A stretch of DNA of 7,320 nt from an uncultured Eubacteriales bacterium (lineage in GTDB: Bacteria > Bacillota > Clostridia > Christensenellales > Aristaeellaceae). Below, piece after piece: positions 1 through 6,554 of the stretch. Each line of letters starts with the position of its first letter. The first letter of the stretch is position 1. A program made the translations under genes and the position numbers. A model generated the notes under the pieces. That model had not been told where the DNA came from. It saw only the letters and a list, made by a program, of their open reading frames with translations, and did not search any database. The stretch is taken from positions 1-7,320 of the forward strand of contig CADBNX010000254.1 in assembly GCA_902796115.1 (NCBI GenBank). The letters are read 5' to 3'.

Positions 1-2753
1 CCGTTCAGGTCAGTTAGGCACGCCTTCCGTGCGGGGCACGGAAGCGTTATACAGCCGGAAGTCTCTTTTCCTTCCGTTTCAAATACCCGCACGTCAAGTC
101 CGCCGTCCGGGGATACGCGGAGGGAGGAGAGCGCAAGACCATCCCCCGCAAAACGCATGAAGCTTCCGCTTACGGACAGTTTTCCGCAATGCGCCGCAGT
201 CGGCAGCGCGACAAGATCGTGTTTTGCGTCTTCACACAGATCTTTCATTGCCTGCGCGCGGGCAGGCGCCGCGCCGAGGAACAGGTGGATTTTGTGAATG
301 CCACGCTCCGGGTATTTATCCGGATGTCCTGCCGTATTGATGAGCGTGCAGGACAGCACACCGTCATCAAGCCGGAATCCGTATTTGCAGTCGCAGATCA
401 GCATCGGCGCGGCATGATCGGATATGGCAGCGGCAAAGTTCAGCGCCGGCGCGTCCATGGGTTTTGCTTCGCGCCGGAGGACGCCGGCAGGCACGTCGTT
501 CATCATCGCGGCACAGGGTCCGCACGGCACGGTAAAGCGCAGCGCCGGGCGGCTTTCCTTTTCCTTTGCCCATTCGCGCCAGTCCGCCTCGACAGCAAAT
601 GAAAGCACGCGGCTGCCCTTATCGAGTGTTACCGTAACGTCCGCCTCCGAATCCAGCAAACGGTAATGCGCGGTGAATCCCTGCCTGAGTTCTCCCGAAG
701 GAAGCTCCGTCAGTTCCGTCATGGAATCAACGGGCTGCGCATCCAGCCAGCGGCCGATCTTCCAGGCGTCCTGTTTCTGCCAGCTTGCCTGTGATACCGT
801 CAGGCCCGCGGGAGCAGATATGATCTCTTCCCCGCTTTCCCTGTCCGTCAGTTTGACCAGCCTGCCGTTCTGCGCGCTGAATTCGGCATGCAGATACTCA
901 TTCTCAAGCACGATTTTCTCATACGGTCTCTCGATCCGGTCAGACTGCAGGTAATGAGTGGGATAATCATCCGTCGGCTTTTCGCGGAGCGCATACGCGG
1001 CCCATCCGAATGCGGGAACCATGGCTTCAAACAGCAGCCTGGCGTAGCGATGATTCCAGTATTCTCCGTTTTCGGCCAGGACCTGATGCGGCACCGCACG
1101 CTGTGCGGAATCGATCACCTCGATGCGCTTCAGATCTCCCGTATAATCCCAGACCGTGATTTCGACCGGCGCGCGCTTCTCCTGCGCGGTCATGTTGAAT
1201 ACCGTATAAATACGGGTTTTTCCCGCGCCGCGTTCCGGATTGGGCACACCGGCGTAATTGGAGATCCCCCATCCTGACCCCGCGCCTTCGGACTGGGTAA
1301 AGCGGATATCCTCCTGTCCGTCACCGGTCAGGAAGGCGCTTGTGTCCACGTTTTCCGCAAGCTCCGTCAGAGAAGAAGAAGTGATGCTCTGCGCGTGCGC
1401 AACCGCTTCCGCGTAGAGTCCCATCGCATATTCGCGGCTCTCCTGCACGCAGGAGCCTGTCAGGATATCGTGAAAATGCGTAAAGAGCACCTTCCGCCAT
1501 GCCGTGCGCAGCCTCTCCGCAGGATACGCTGCGCCCAGCGCCAGATGGCGGAATGCCGCCGCTTTTTCCGCTTCCAGCAGCAGTTTTTCGCTGTGCCGGT
1601 TGGCAAGCTTGATGCGGCTCTGGGTGGTATAGCATCCGGTAAAGATCGCGTTGATTTCGTGATCCACTACCGGCAGCTTTTCGCGCACTGTTTCAGCCTC
1701 GCGGAAGAATTCATGCACCGTACCGAAACGCATGGTCGGGAATACGGGCCATTCCCGCATCTCGATCACTCGCTCCGCGTCGCGCCGGGTGGGTCCGCCG
1801 CCATGATCTCCCACTCCGTATACGATCAGCCCGGTTTTGAGCCCGGCGCACTTTTCGGACAGTCCGAAAATCCCCAGTCCCGCTTCCGGCGTCACGCCGC
1901 TGTTATACCAGTAGGGCTCCCGGTACATCAGCACTTCACTTCCGGACGGAGCACGGTAGCGGTACAGCACCAGATCGTCCTGCAGACCGCGGCAGTGGTA
2001 GTAATACGGTACGGATCCAAAGGTGTTGATCTCGGGAATGAACGCGCTGTGACCGAAGGTGTCCGGCGAAAAATCCACCTTCACCTGATCGGGGGAAATG
2101 CCCCATTCGCGCAGATAATCCCTGGTTTCCCCGATATGTCGGATCAGGGACTCCGTATCCGGCATGTTCTTATCCGTTTCCACCCACGCGGAGGCGGTCA
2201 CTTCCCATCTGCCTTCCCGGATGCGCTGCCGGATTTCCGGCTTCATCTCCGGCGCGTATTCTTCCACGATACGGTACACCGAAGCCTGGGACTGGGAAAA
2301 AGTAAAGTCCGGATACTCTTTCATCAGGTTCAGGATGGTCCGGAAGGTGGCCAGGGTCACCGCAACCGTCTCCTGCCATCCCCACATCCAGTTCATATCG
2401 ATATGCGCGTGAGAAGCGAACAAAATCGTGTATTTCTTCGCTTCCTCACGCAGCGGCAGCAGTTTCTCCTCAGCGTCACGGCACGCGGCATAGGTCAGGA
2501 CTCCGTTCCGGCCGATGTCTTCTTCCATAACGGTCAGCGCCGCGCCGACCTCTTCGGAAAACCTTCCTGCCTGTGCGTGGGAAAGCTTCATCGCAAATTC
2601 CGTTTCCGAAAGGATCCGGATAATCTGACGGTTGGGCGGGGTAATATGGCTGTTTTCTTCTCGTGTCGCGCCGAAGCTCCATTCAAAACCGGACTTTTCC
2701 CGGTTTCCGCCGATACGCTGTTTCAGCGCCGCGAACCGTGCCGCATATTCCAT
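1..2753 (-). CDS. GH38 alpha-mannosidase-family glycoside hydrolase (3' end outside window)
   Basis: One uninterrupted frame gives 917 residues plus two bases; I followed it triplet by triplet and saw no stop or frameshift. There is no signal peptide, so the enzyme should act in the cytoplasm on imported mannosides. The N-terminal catalytic domain (about 105-380) has SHAHIDMNWMWGW (114-126) with zinc ligands His117 and Asp119, and SPDTFGHSA (229-237) with Asp231 as likely nucleophile. YGVGDHGGGPTRRD (312-325) follows. The helical middle domain carries THFHDILTGS (425-434), with His428 as the probable remaining zinc ligand. Residues from about 560 onward are the beta-sandwich C-terminal domain, including DCKYGFR (788-794). 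The window ends in a strand typical of the last part of the family (LPCPARKACLTDLN), so perhaps a few tens of residues are missing. Family members cleave alpha-mannosides (1,2, 1,3 or 1,6) or mannosylglycerate; the substrate cannot be chosen from this sequence. Confidence 0.95.
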   Translation of the reverse strand, partial: MEYAARFAALKQRIGGNREKSGFEWSFGATREENSHITPPNRQIIRILSETEFAMKLSHAQAGRFSEEVGAALTVMEEDIGRNGVLTYAACRDAEEKLLPLREEAKKYTILFASHAHIDMNWMWGWQETVAVTLATFRTILNLMKEYPDFTFSQSQASVYRIVEEYAPEMKPEIRQRIREGRWEVTASAWVETDKNMPDTESLIRHIGETRDYLREWGISPDQVKVDFSPDTFGHSAFIPEINTFGSVPYYYHCRGLQDDLVLYRYRAPSGSEVLMYREPYWYNSGVTPEAGLGIFGLSEKCAGLKTGLIVYGVGDHGGGPTRRDAERVIEMREWPVFPTMRFGTVHEFFREAETVREKLPVVDHEINAIFTGCYTTQSRIKLANRHSEKLLLEAEKAAAFRHLALGAAYPAERLRTAWRKVLFTHFHDILTGSCVQESREYAMGLYAEAVAHAQSITSSSLTELAENVDTSAFLTGDGQEDIRFTQSEGAGSGWGISNYAGVPNPERGAGKTRIYTVFNMTAQEKRAPVEITVWDYTGDLKRIEVIDSAQRAVPHQVLAENGEYWNHRYARLLFEAMVPAFGWAAYALREKPTDDYPTHYLQSDRIERPYEKIVLENEYLHAEFSAQNGRLVKLTDRESGEEIISAPAGLTVSQASWQKQDAWKIGRWLDAQPVDSMTELTELPSGELRQGFTAHYRLLDSEADVTVTLDKGSRVLSFAVEADWREWAKEKESRPALRFTVPCGPCAAMMNDVPAGVLRREAKPMDAPALNFAAAISDHAAPMLICDCKYGFRLDDGVLSCTLINTAGHPDKYPERGIHKIHLFLGAAPARAQAMKDLCEDAKHDLVALPTAAHCGKLSVSGSFMRFAGDGLALSSLRVSPDGGLDVRVFETEGKETSGCITLPCPARKACLTDLN

Positions 2754-2759
2754 AAGCTG

Positions 2760-2765
2760 CCTCCT
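2760..2765 (-). promoter_or_regulatory. Ribosome binding site of the GH38 gene
   Basis: A perfect AGGAGG sits 6 bases before the ATG at 2753, inside the 14-base gap after the guaB stop. The gap has no room for a terminator or promoter, so the GH38 gene is probably translated efficiently from the guaB message. Confidence 0.85.
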
Positions 2766-2767
2766 GT

Positions 2768-4270
2768 TTACGGATTCGGGGTGTTCTTCAAAATAACGTC
2801 ATGGCTTCCGCCTTCCACGATGGAGGTGGATGATACAACAGTCAGCCTCGCCTTTTCCTGAAGCTCCGGAATTGACAGTGCGCCGCAGTTGCACATGGTG
2901 GAGCGTACTTTATGCAGTGTCAGCTGCACGCCTTCAGCCAAAGGTCCCGCATAAGGCACGTAGCTGTCTACTCCCTCTTCAAAACTGAGCTTCTGCGCTC
3001 CGCCCAGGTCATAGCGCTGCCAGTTGCGGGCACGGTTCGATCCTTCTCCCCAGTATTCCTTCACGTAATTGCCGCCCACGCGCAGCTTATTGCTCGGGCT
3101 TTCGTCAAAACGTGCAAAGTAGCGGCCCAGCATCACAAAATCCGCGCCCATCGCAAGCGCAAGGGTGATGTGATGGTCATGCACGATACCGCCGTCGGAG
3201 CAGATCGGAATATAGACTCCGGTCTGTTGGTAATATTCATCGCGGGCTTTCGCCACTTCGATGACGGCAGTCGCCTGTCCGCGTCCGATTCCCTTCGTTT
3301 CTCTCGTGATACAGATCGACCCGCCGCCGATGCCGATTTTGATAAAATCCGCTCCCGCTTCCGCCAGGAACCGGAACCCATCCCGGTCGATCACGTTGCC
3401 GGCTCCGATTTTCACCTTATCCCCGTAATGCGCACGTACCCAGGAAAGCGTATCCGCCTGCCACTGGCTGAAGCCTTCGGAGGAATCGATGCACAGCACG
3501 TCGGCGCCGGCTTCCACAAGCGCCGGAACCCGCTGCGCGTAATCGCGCGTGTTGATGCCCGCGCCCACGATATAACTCTTGTTCGCATCCAGCAGTTCAT
3601 TCACGTTTTCCTTGTGGCTGTCATAGTCCTTGCGGAATACGATGTATTTCAGCCGGCCTTCCCGGTCGATCAGCGGCAGGGTATTGATCTTATTATCCCA
3701 GATGATATCGTTGCAGTCCTTCAGGCTCGTTTCTTCCGGCGCGCAGATCAGCTTTTCGATCGGCGTCATGAATTCGGTCACTTTCATATCTTCGGGCGTC
3801 CTGGACAGCCGGTAGTCCCGGGAGGCTACGATCCCCAGCAGCTTTCCGTGCGGTCCTCCGTCGTCCGTGATAGCGACTGTGGAATGTCCTGTTTTCTGCT
3901 TCAGTTCCAATACATCGCGCAGCGTAGCGTCAGGCGGCAGGTTGGAATCGCTCGTGACAAATCCCTTTTTATAGCTCTTTACACGCTTCACCATATCCGC
4001 TTCGTCTTCGACGCTCTGCGAACCGTAGATAAAAGAAACTCCGCCCTGCCTGGCCAGGGCGATGGCAAGCTTATCGCCCGATACCGACTGCATGATGGCG
4101 GATACCATGGGTATTTTCATTTTCAGTGGGCATTCTTCCTGTCTCTTGCGGTATTTCACCAGCGGCGTTTCCAGTGAAACAGCGGAAGGAACGCATTCCG
4201 CGGAAGAGTATCCCGGCACTAAAAGGTATTCCCCGAAGGTACGGGACGGTTCCTCATAATAGTAAGCCAT
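2768..4270 (-). CDS. guaB: IMP dehydrogenase
   Basis: This cytoplasmic enzyme oxidises IMP to XMP with NAD+, the committed step of guanine nucleotide synthesis. The protein is 500 residues, the usual length. The N-terminal half of the TIM barrel holds IPMVSAIMQSVS (53-64). Two CBS domains, regulatory in this family, are inserted at about 104-222. The barrel resumes with VGAGIN (235-240) and DSSEG (262-266). The catalytic loop GIGGGSICITRE (313-324) carries the nucleophile Cys320, and CSDGG (357-361) binds phosphate. The mobile flap holds the Arg419-Tyr420 dyad within RARNWQRYD (413-421). All key residues are present, so the enzyme should be active. From memory, the flap and N-terminus closely resemble Tritrichomonas foetus IMPDH (Cys319, Arg418-Tyr419), one residue offset. 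The gene has its own predicted promoter and is followed after 14 bases by the GH38 gene. Confidence 0.97.
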   Translation of the reverse strand: MAYYYEEPSRTFGEYLLVPGYSSAECVPSAVSLETPLVKYRKRQEECPLKMKIPMVSAIMQSVSGDKLAIALARQGGVSFIYGSQSVEDEADMVKRVKSYKKGFVTSDSNLPPDATLRDVLELKQKTGHSTVAITDDGGPHGKLLGIVASRDYRLSRTPEDMKVTEFMTPIEKLICAPEETSLKDCNDIIWDNKINTLPLIDREGRLKYIVFRKDYDSHKENVNELLDANKSYIVGAGINTRDYAQRVPALVEAGADVLCIDSSEGFSQWQADTLSWVRAHYGDKVKIGAGNVIDRDGFRFLAEAGADFIKIGIGGGSICITRETKGIGRGQATAVIEVAKARDEYYQQTGVYIPICSDGGIVHDHHITLALAMGADFVMLGRYFARFDESPSNKLRVGGNYVKEYWGEGSNRARNWQRYDLGGAQKLSFEEGVDSYVPYAGPLAEGVQLTLHKVRSTMCNCGALSIPELQEKARLTVVSSTSIVEGGSHDVILKNTPNP

Positions 4271-4278
4271 ACGCGCAA

Positions 4279-4285
4279 CCCCCTT
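4279..4285 (-). promoter_or_regulatory. Ribosome binding site deciding the guaB start
   Basis: AAGGGGG lies 8 bases upstream of the ATG at 4270. An in-frame GTG ten codons further up (4300) is disfavoured. It has no Shine-Dalgarno, lies inside the hairpin only about 10 bases from the predicted transcript start, and would add residues that the IMP dehydrogenase family lacks. Confidence 0.8.
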
Positions 4286-4294
4286 CACTTTTCC

Positions 4295-4310
4295 AATCAC
4301 TTGCGTGATT
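4295..4310 (-). promoter_or_regulatory. Perfect palindrome / GCAA-loop hairpin at the predicted 5' end of the guaB transcript
   Basis: On the minus strand this reads AATCAC-GCAA-GTGATT, a perfect 6-bp inverted repeat around a GNRA-type tetraloop. It begins at or within a base or two of the inferred transcription start and ends 24 bases before the guaB ATG. As RNA it could be a 5'-terminal stem-loop that protects the message. As DNA it is a 16-bp palindrome placed like a repressor operator. It is not a terminator, because no T-run follows. The repeat is plain to see; the role is inference. Confidence 0.5.
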
Positions 4311-4316
4311 TAAGGT

Positions 4317-4345
4317 ATTGTACCGCATTGCGCGCATTTGGGCAA
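4317..4345 (-). promoter_or_regulatory. Predicted housekeeping-sigma promoter for guaB
   Basis: Read on the minus strand, TTGCCC (4345-4340) and TACAAT (4322-4317) are separated by exactly 17 bases. This matches 4 of 6 bases of the -35 consensus and 5 of 6 of the -10. Transcription would start at about 4309-4311, some 40 bases before the guaB ATG. It lies just past the stop of the DUF896 gene, in the only sizeable intergenic gap of the window, which supports a real promoter. The start point is inferred, not measured. Confidence 0.72.
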
Positions 4346-4353
4346 GAAAAAAG

Positions 4354-4560
4354 TTAATTTTCTTTCTTTTTCAGTTTTTGATAGGACCCGTCTTCCTGCT
4401 GGATATACACCCTGTCCAGCGTATTGCGAAGGTTTTCGCGAAACTCTTTCAGATACTGCCCGCGCAGTTCCTCATGCTCTTTTGCTTCTTCTTCCGTAAG
4501 CGCCCTCGTTTTTTTCACTCTTGCCAGTTCGTTGATCCGGTCTATCTTATGCTTTTCCAT
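4354..4560 (-). CDS. DUF896 / YnzC-family small protein
   Basis: This 68-residue, highly charged and helical protein has the DUF896 signature: KIDRINELARV (5-15), LTEEEAKEHEELRGQYL (21-37), then FRENLRNTLDRVYI (40-53). It ends in a basic tail, KLKKKEN. The best-known relative is B. subtilis YnzC, a small protein forming a two-helix hairpin, encoded with the SOS cell-division inhibitor yneA; no molecular function is established. Here no lexA or yneA is nearby. The gene sits as the last member of the envelope-type run, starting 2 bases after the Lgt-like stop. The start is fixed by homology and by AAAGGG 8 bases upstream (4569-4574), which lies inside the 3' end of the Lgt-like gene and suggests coupled translation. 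The same frame is open upstream to 4815, but that part is an out-of-frame shadow of the Lgt-like gene. Length matches the family. Confidence 0.88.
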   Translation of the reverse strand: MEKHKIDRINELARVKKTRALTEEEAKEHEELRGQYLKEFRENLRNTLDRVYIQQEDGSYQKLKKKEN

Positions 4561-4562
4561 AT

Positions 4563-5528
4563 TCACATCCCTTTCTCCGCCATGGAACGCAGACGGATCC
4601 CCATTGCGCAGGGAACGCACAGCAGCACGATATACACTGCGTACAGCAGCCACAGGCTGACTCCGGAACGGTCGATCATGAATTCCAGTCCGACCAGTGC
4701 CGCGATCACAATCGGAAGGGAGGCCACGGCGGAAACAGCGATTCTCTTCCGGGATCCTTTCCCGGCTGTGTGCATCACGCGAAGCGCGAACACCAGCACG
4801 CCCGCCCCCATGCATCCGGCGGCGAAAAGCTGCTGGAACCCGATAAAGGATACGCGCATATGCTGGTCAAAGCGAAGGCTTTCAAACAGTACCTGGCTTG
4901 CCCCGAACAGCATCATGCCAAACAGCGCGGTATTCCCGGCTTTTTTGTTTCTTCTCCGGTCCGCCAGGCACACGGCAAGCAGGACCAGTGCGCCGGCCGC
5001 CTCAAGATAATAGGTGCTGAGGTAGGAATTGTATTCTCCGCGGGTAATCAGCGCCTGCCAGAACACGCTTTCATCCCTGAGCGCGCGGGATATACCAAAC
5101 TCGCCGATCACACGCTCTCCCAACCGTTCCGCGGCAACGAAAAGAAGCAGTGCCGGGACCGCATCGTCATACAGGGATCCGGTTTCGCCCGGTGTAAACC
5201 TGCGCATTTTCGCGCACAGCAGACATCCGAGCGCTGCCCCGAACAGCGCGCCGAACATGGACCAGCCGCCCGCTCGGATCATGAAAAAAGCTTTAAAGGA
5301 GGCCATTTCCCGTATCTTGCCATCCAGTGCATACAGTATCCGGGACAGGATCATGCCGAACAGAAGCATCATCACGCCGCAGAGCGCGGTTGAGCCATCC
5401 TTCTTTCCGCCGCGCCGAAGAAAAGCGAACAGCAGCAGGCACAGGGCCGCGCCGCATGCACAGTACAGCCCCCAGGTATATATCCTGATTTGCGAAATCT
5501 CCGTTACGGAAGCCCAATCCTGAAGCAT
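4563..5528 (-). CDS. Divergent Lgt-like membrane protein (prolipoprotein diacylglyceryl transferase family paralogue)
   Basis: This 321-residue, strongly hydrophobic protein has about nine predicted helices. The Lgt core is recognisable in order: YTWGLYCACG (17-26, like the YGLM segment), GGWSMFGALFG (87-97, like GGMSFHGGLIG), AERLGERVIGEFG (133-145, like GRLGNFINGELWG), STYYLE (171-176, at the HPSQLYE position) and FESLRFD (215-221, like VEFFRQPD). Canonical Lgt moves diacylglyceryl from phosphatidylglycerol to the lipobox cysteine of preprolipoproteins. Compared with E. coli Lgt as I recall it, R143 and E151 are kept (R135, E143), but H103 is Phe92, N146 is Glu138 and the HPS motif is lost. 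Two extra hydrophobic segments (about 265-283 and 290-310) follow the usual last helix. It is therefore probably a paralogue with altered or no transferase activity, not the housekeeping lgt. The ATG has AAAGGAG 7 bases upstream (5536-5542), overlapping the stop of the preceding gene. Confidence 0.78.
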   Translation of the reverse strand: MLQDWASVTEISQIRIYTWGLYCACGAALCLLLFAFLRRGGKKDGSTALCGVMMLLFGMILSRILYALDGKIREMASFKAFFMIRAGGWSMFGALFGAALGCLLCAKMRRFTPGETGSLYDDAVPALLLFVAAERLGERVIGEFGISRALRDESVFWQALITRGEYNSYLSTYYLEAAGALVLLAVCLADRRRNKKAGNTALFGMMLFGASQVLFESLRFDQHMRVSFIGFQQLFAAGCMGAGVLVFALRVMHTAGKGSRKRIAVSAVASLPIVIAALVGLEFMIDRSGVSLWLLYAVYIVLLCVPCAMGIRLRSMAEKGM

Positions 5529-5540
5529 AGTTCGGCTCCT

Positions 5541-6554
5541 TTACTGTGCTTTTTCCATTCCGACCGTCGTCGCAAAATAGATGATATCGCTTTGCTGGCG
5601 TTCGCTCTTTTCCGTCTTGGTATTGAAATACTGGCCGTTGAAAATCAGTGTGGCGCTGTTTCCGCCATCCAGGTTGAAAGCCTCCCTGCATCCGAGCGAA
5701 TACATATAATCCGCCAGTTCCTGATGCGTAACTCCCTTGGAGTCTTCGCTGCGTCCTTCCGCCACAACAAGCACATAGGAAAGCGCACCCGTCTGACCGA
5801 TCGCGGCACGCGGTTCCCGGCCGTTCGGATTGTAGCCGTATCCCTTATCCATGGTCAGCAGCAGATCCTGCTGCACCAGCGCGGGGCCGAACGTAAAGGC
5901 CTGGATGATCTCATGGCCATCCGCCAGGAACGCACGAACCTCTTCCTTGTCCGATTTGACGAAGGTATGGAAATCGCCGTTCCCGTCGATGATCAGCAGG
6001 TCCTTTTTCCGGTTCAGCTGCTTGTTCCGGATCACCTGTCCCATCCGGTATTCAAACGTGGTTTTTTGCGGATCGTTGCTGAAATAATCCCCATTGATCG
6101 CAACGACCGCGTTTTTGGCCGCGGCCATTTTGCTCGGGAGCGCGGTAGCCGAGCTGGTCAGCTTCCCGGCTGTCGCCGTTCTCAGCTGGCTTGGGTCGGC
6201 GATCTTCACATAAGCGATCCGCCAGAGCACGCCGTTTTCTTCAACTGTTTTCAGATCAACGCGAATGCTGTCATCCTCATATCCGTCTTCCCGCAATCCT
6301 TCCGGATCCAGCGGCATTCCGCCCGAAAAATCCATCGGCAGTTTTGCCGGCCCGGCGGCCGGCTCTTCTTCAGCCGCAGCGGACGGAAACAGGCGGAGGA
6401 GGCCGCCGAACAGGTCGTCCAGGTCCCCTTCCCCTTCGTTCAGGATTTCCATCATCACTTCCCCGGAAAACGTCGGCGAGGAAAGCAGGACCGGCAGAGA
6501 CAGCACCAGCGCTCCGCACAGCAGGATCAGAAGCCACCGCAGACTATTTTTCAT
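5541..6554 (-). CDS. Membrane-anchored phosphodiester glycosidase family protein (NAGPA/DUF2233 domain)
   Basis: This 337-residue protein has a short charged N-terminus and one hydrophobic segment (about 7-25), so the rest probably lies outside the membrane. No lipobox cysteine is visible, so it is not an obvious lipoprotein. Residues 31-95 are a variable acidic, Ala/Pro-containing linker. Residues 96-332 match the NAGPA domain: AINGDYF (152-158), FGPALV (222-227), REPRAAIGQ (246-254), FNLDGGNSATL (293-303) and DIIYFAT (323-329). The eukaryotic founder removes GlcNAc from a GlcNAc-1-phospho-mannose diester. Bacterial members are often labelled exopolysaccharide biosynthesis proteins, but their substrates are mostly unknown. 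The ATG has GAGGTGA 6 bases upstream (6561-6567) and overlaps the end of the GT2-GtrA gene by 11 bases. The pairing suggests processing of a surface glycan phosphodiester, which is inference. Confidence 0.9.
   Translation of the reverse strand: MKNSLRWLLILLCGALVLSLPVLLSSPTFSGEVMMEILNEGEGDLDDLFGGLLRLFPSAAAEEEPAAGPAKLPMDFSGGMPLDPEGLREDGYEDDSIRVDLKTVEENGVLWRIAYVKIADPSQLRTATAGKLTSSATALPSKMAAAKNAVVAINGDYFSNDPQKTTFEYRMGQVIRNKQLNRKKDLLIIDGNGDFHTFVKSDKEEVRAFLADGHEIIQAFTFGPALVQQDLLLTMDKGYGYNPNGREPRAAIGQTGALSYVLVVAEGRSEDSKGVTHQELADYMYSLGCREAFNLDGGNSATLIFNGQYFNTKTEKSERQQSDIIYFATTVGMEKAQ

Noticed and set aside
507..524. A CGPC motif (residues 744-747) plus CDC (787-789) in the GH38 protein as a possible extra metal or redox site.
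   Set aside because: The second cysteine belongs to a DCKYG segment common in related mannosidases, and nothing else supports a metal site.
1395..2861. A 488-codon plus-strand open frame opposite the GH38 gene.
   Set aside because: It is read in exact codon register with the GH38 gene. Stops there would need Leu TTA/CTA or Ser TCA codons on the sense strand, which are rare in this GC-rich DNA. The translation resembles no family, and the sense protein has clear motifs throughout.
2912..4177. A 421-codon plus-strand open frame opposite guaB.
   Set aside because: It has the same codon-register shadow effect, and the opposite strand is an unmistakable IMP dehydrogenase.
4298..4300. An upstream GTG start for guaB giving 510 residues.
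   Set aside because: It has no ribosome binding site, sits inside the hairpin next to the predicted transcript start, and adds residues the family lacks.
4340..4375. A possible terminator after the DUF896 gene (A-rich stretch, stop, then CTTTTTTC on the minus strand).
   Set aside because: The only pairing is a short, interrupted A-T stem with no GC core, and the T-run is followed at once by the -35 element. Read-through into guaB remains possible.
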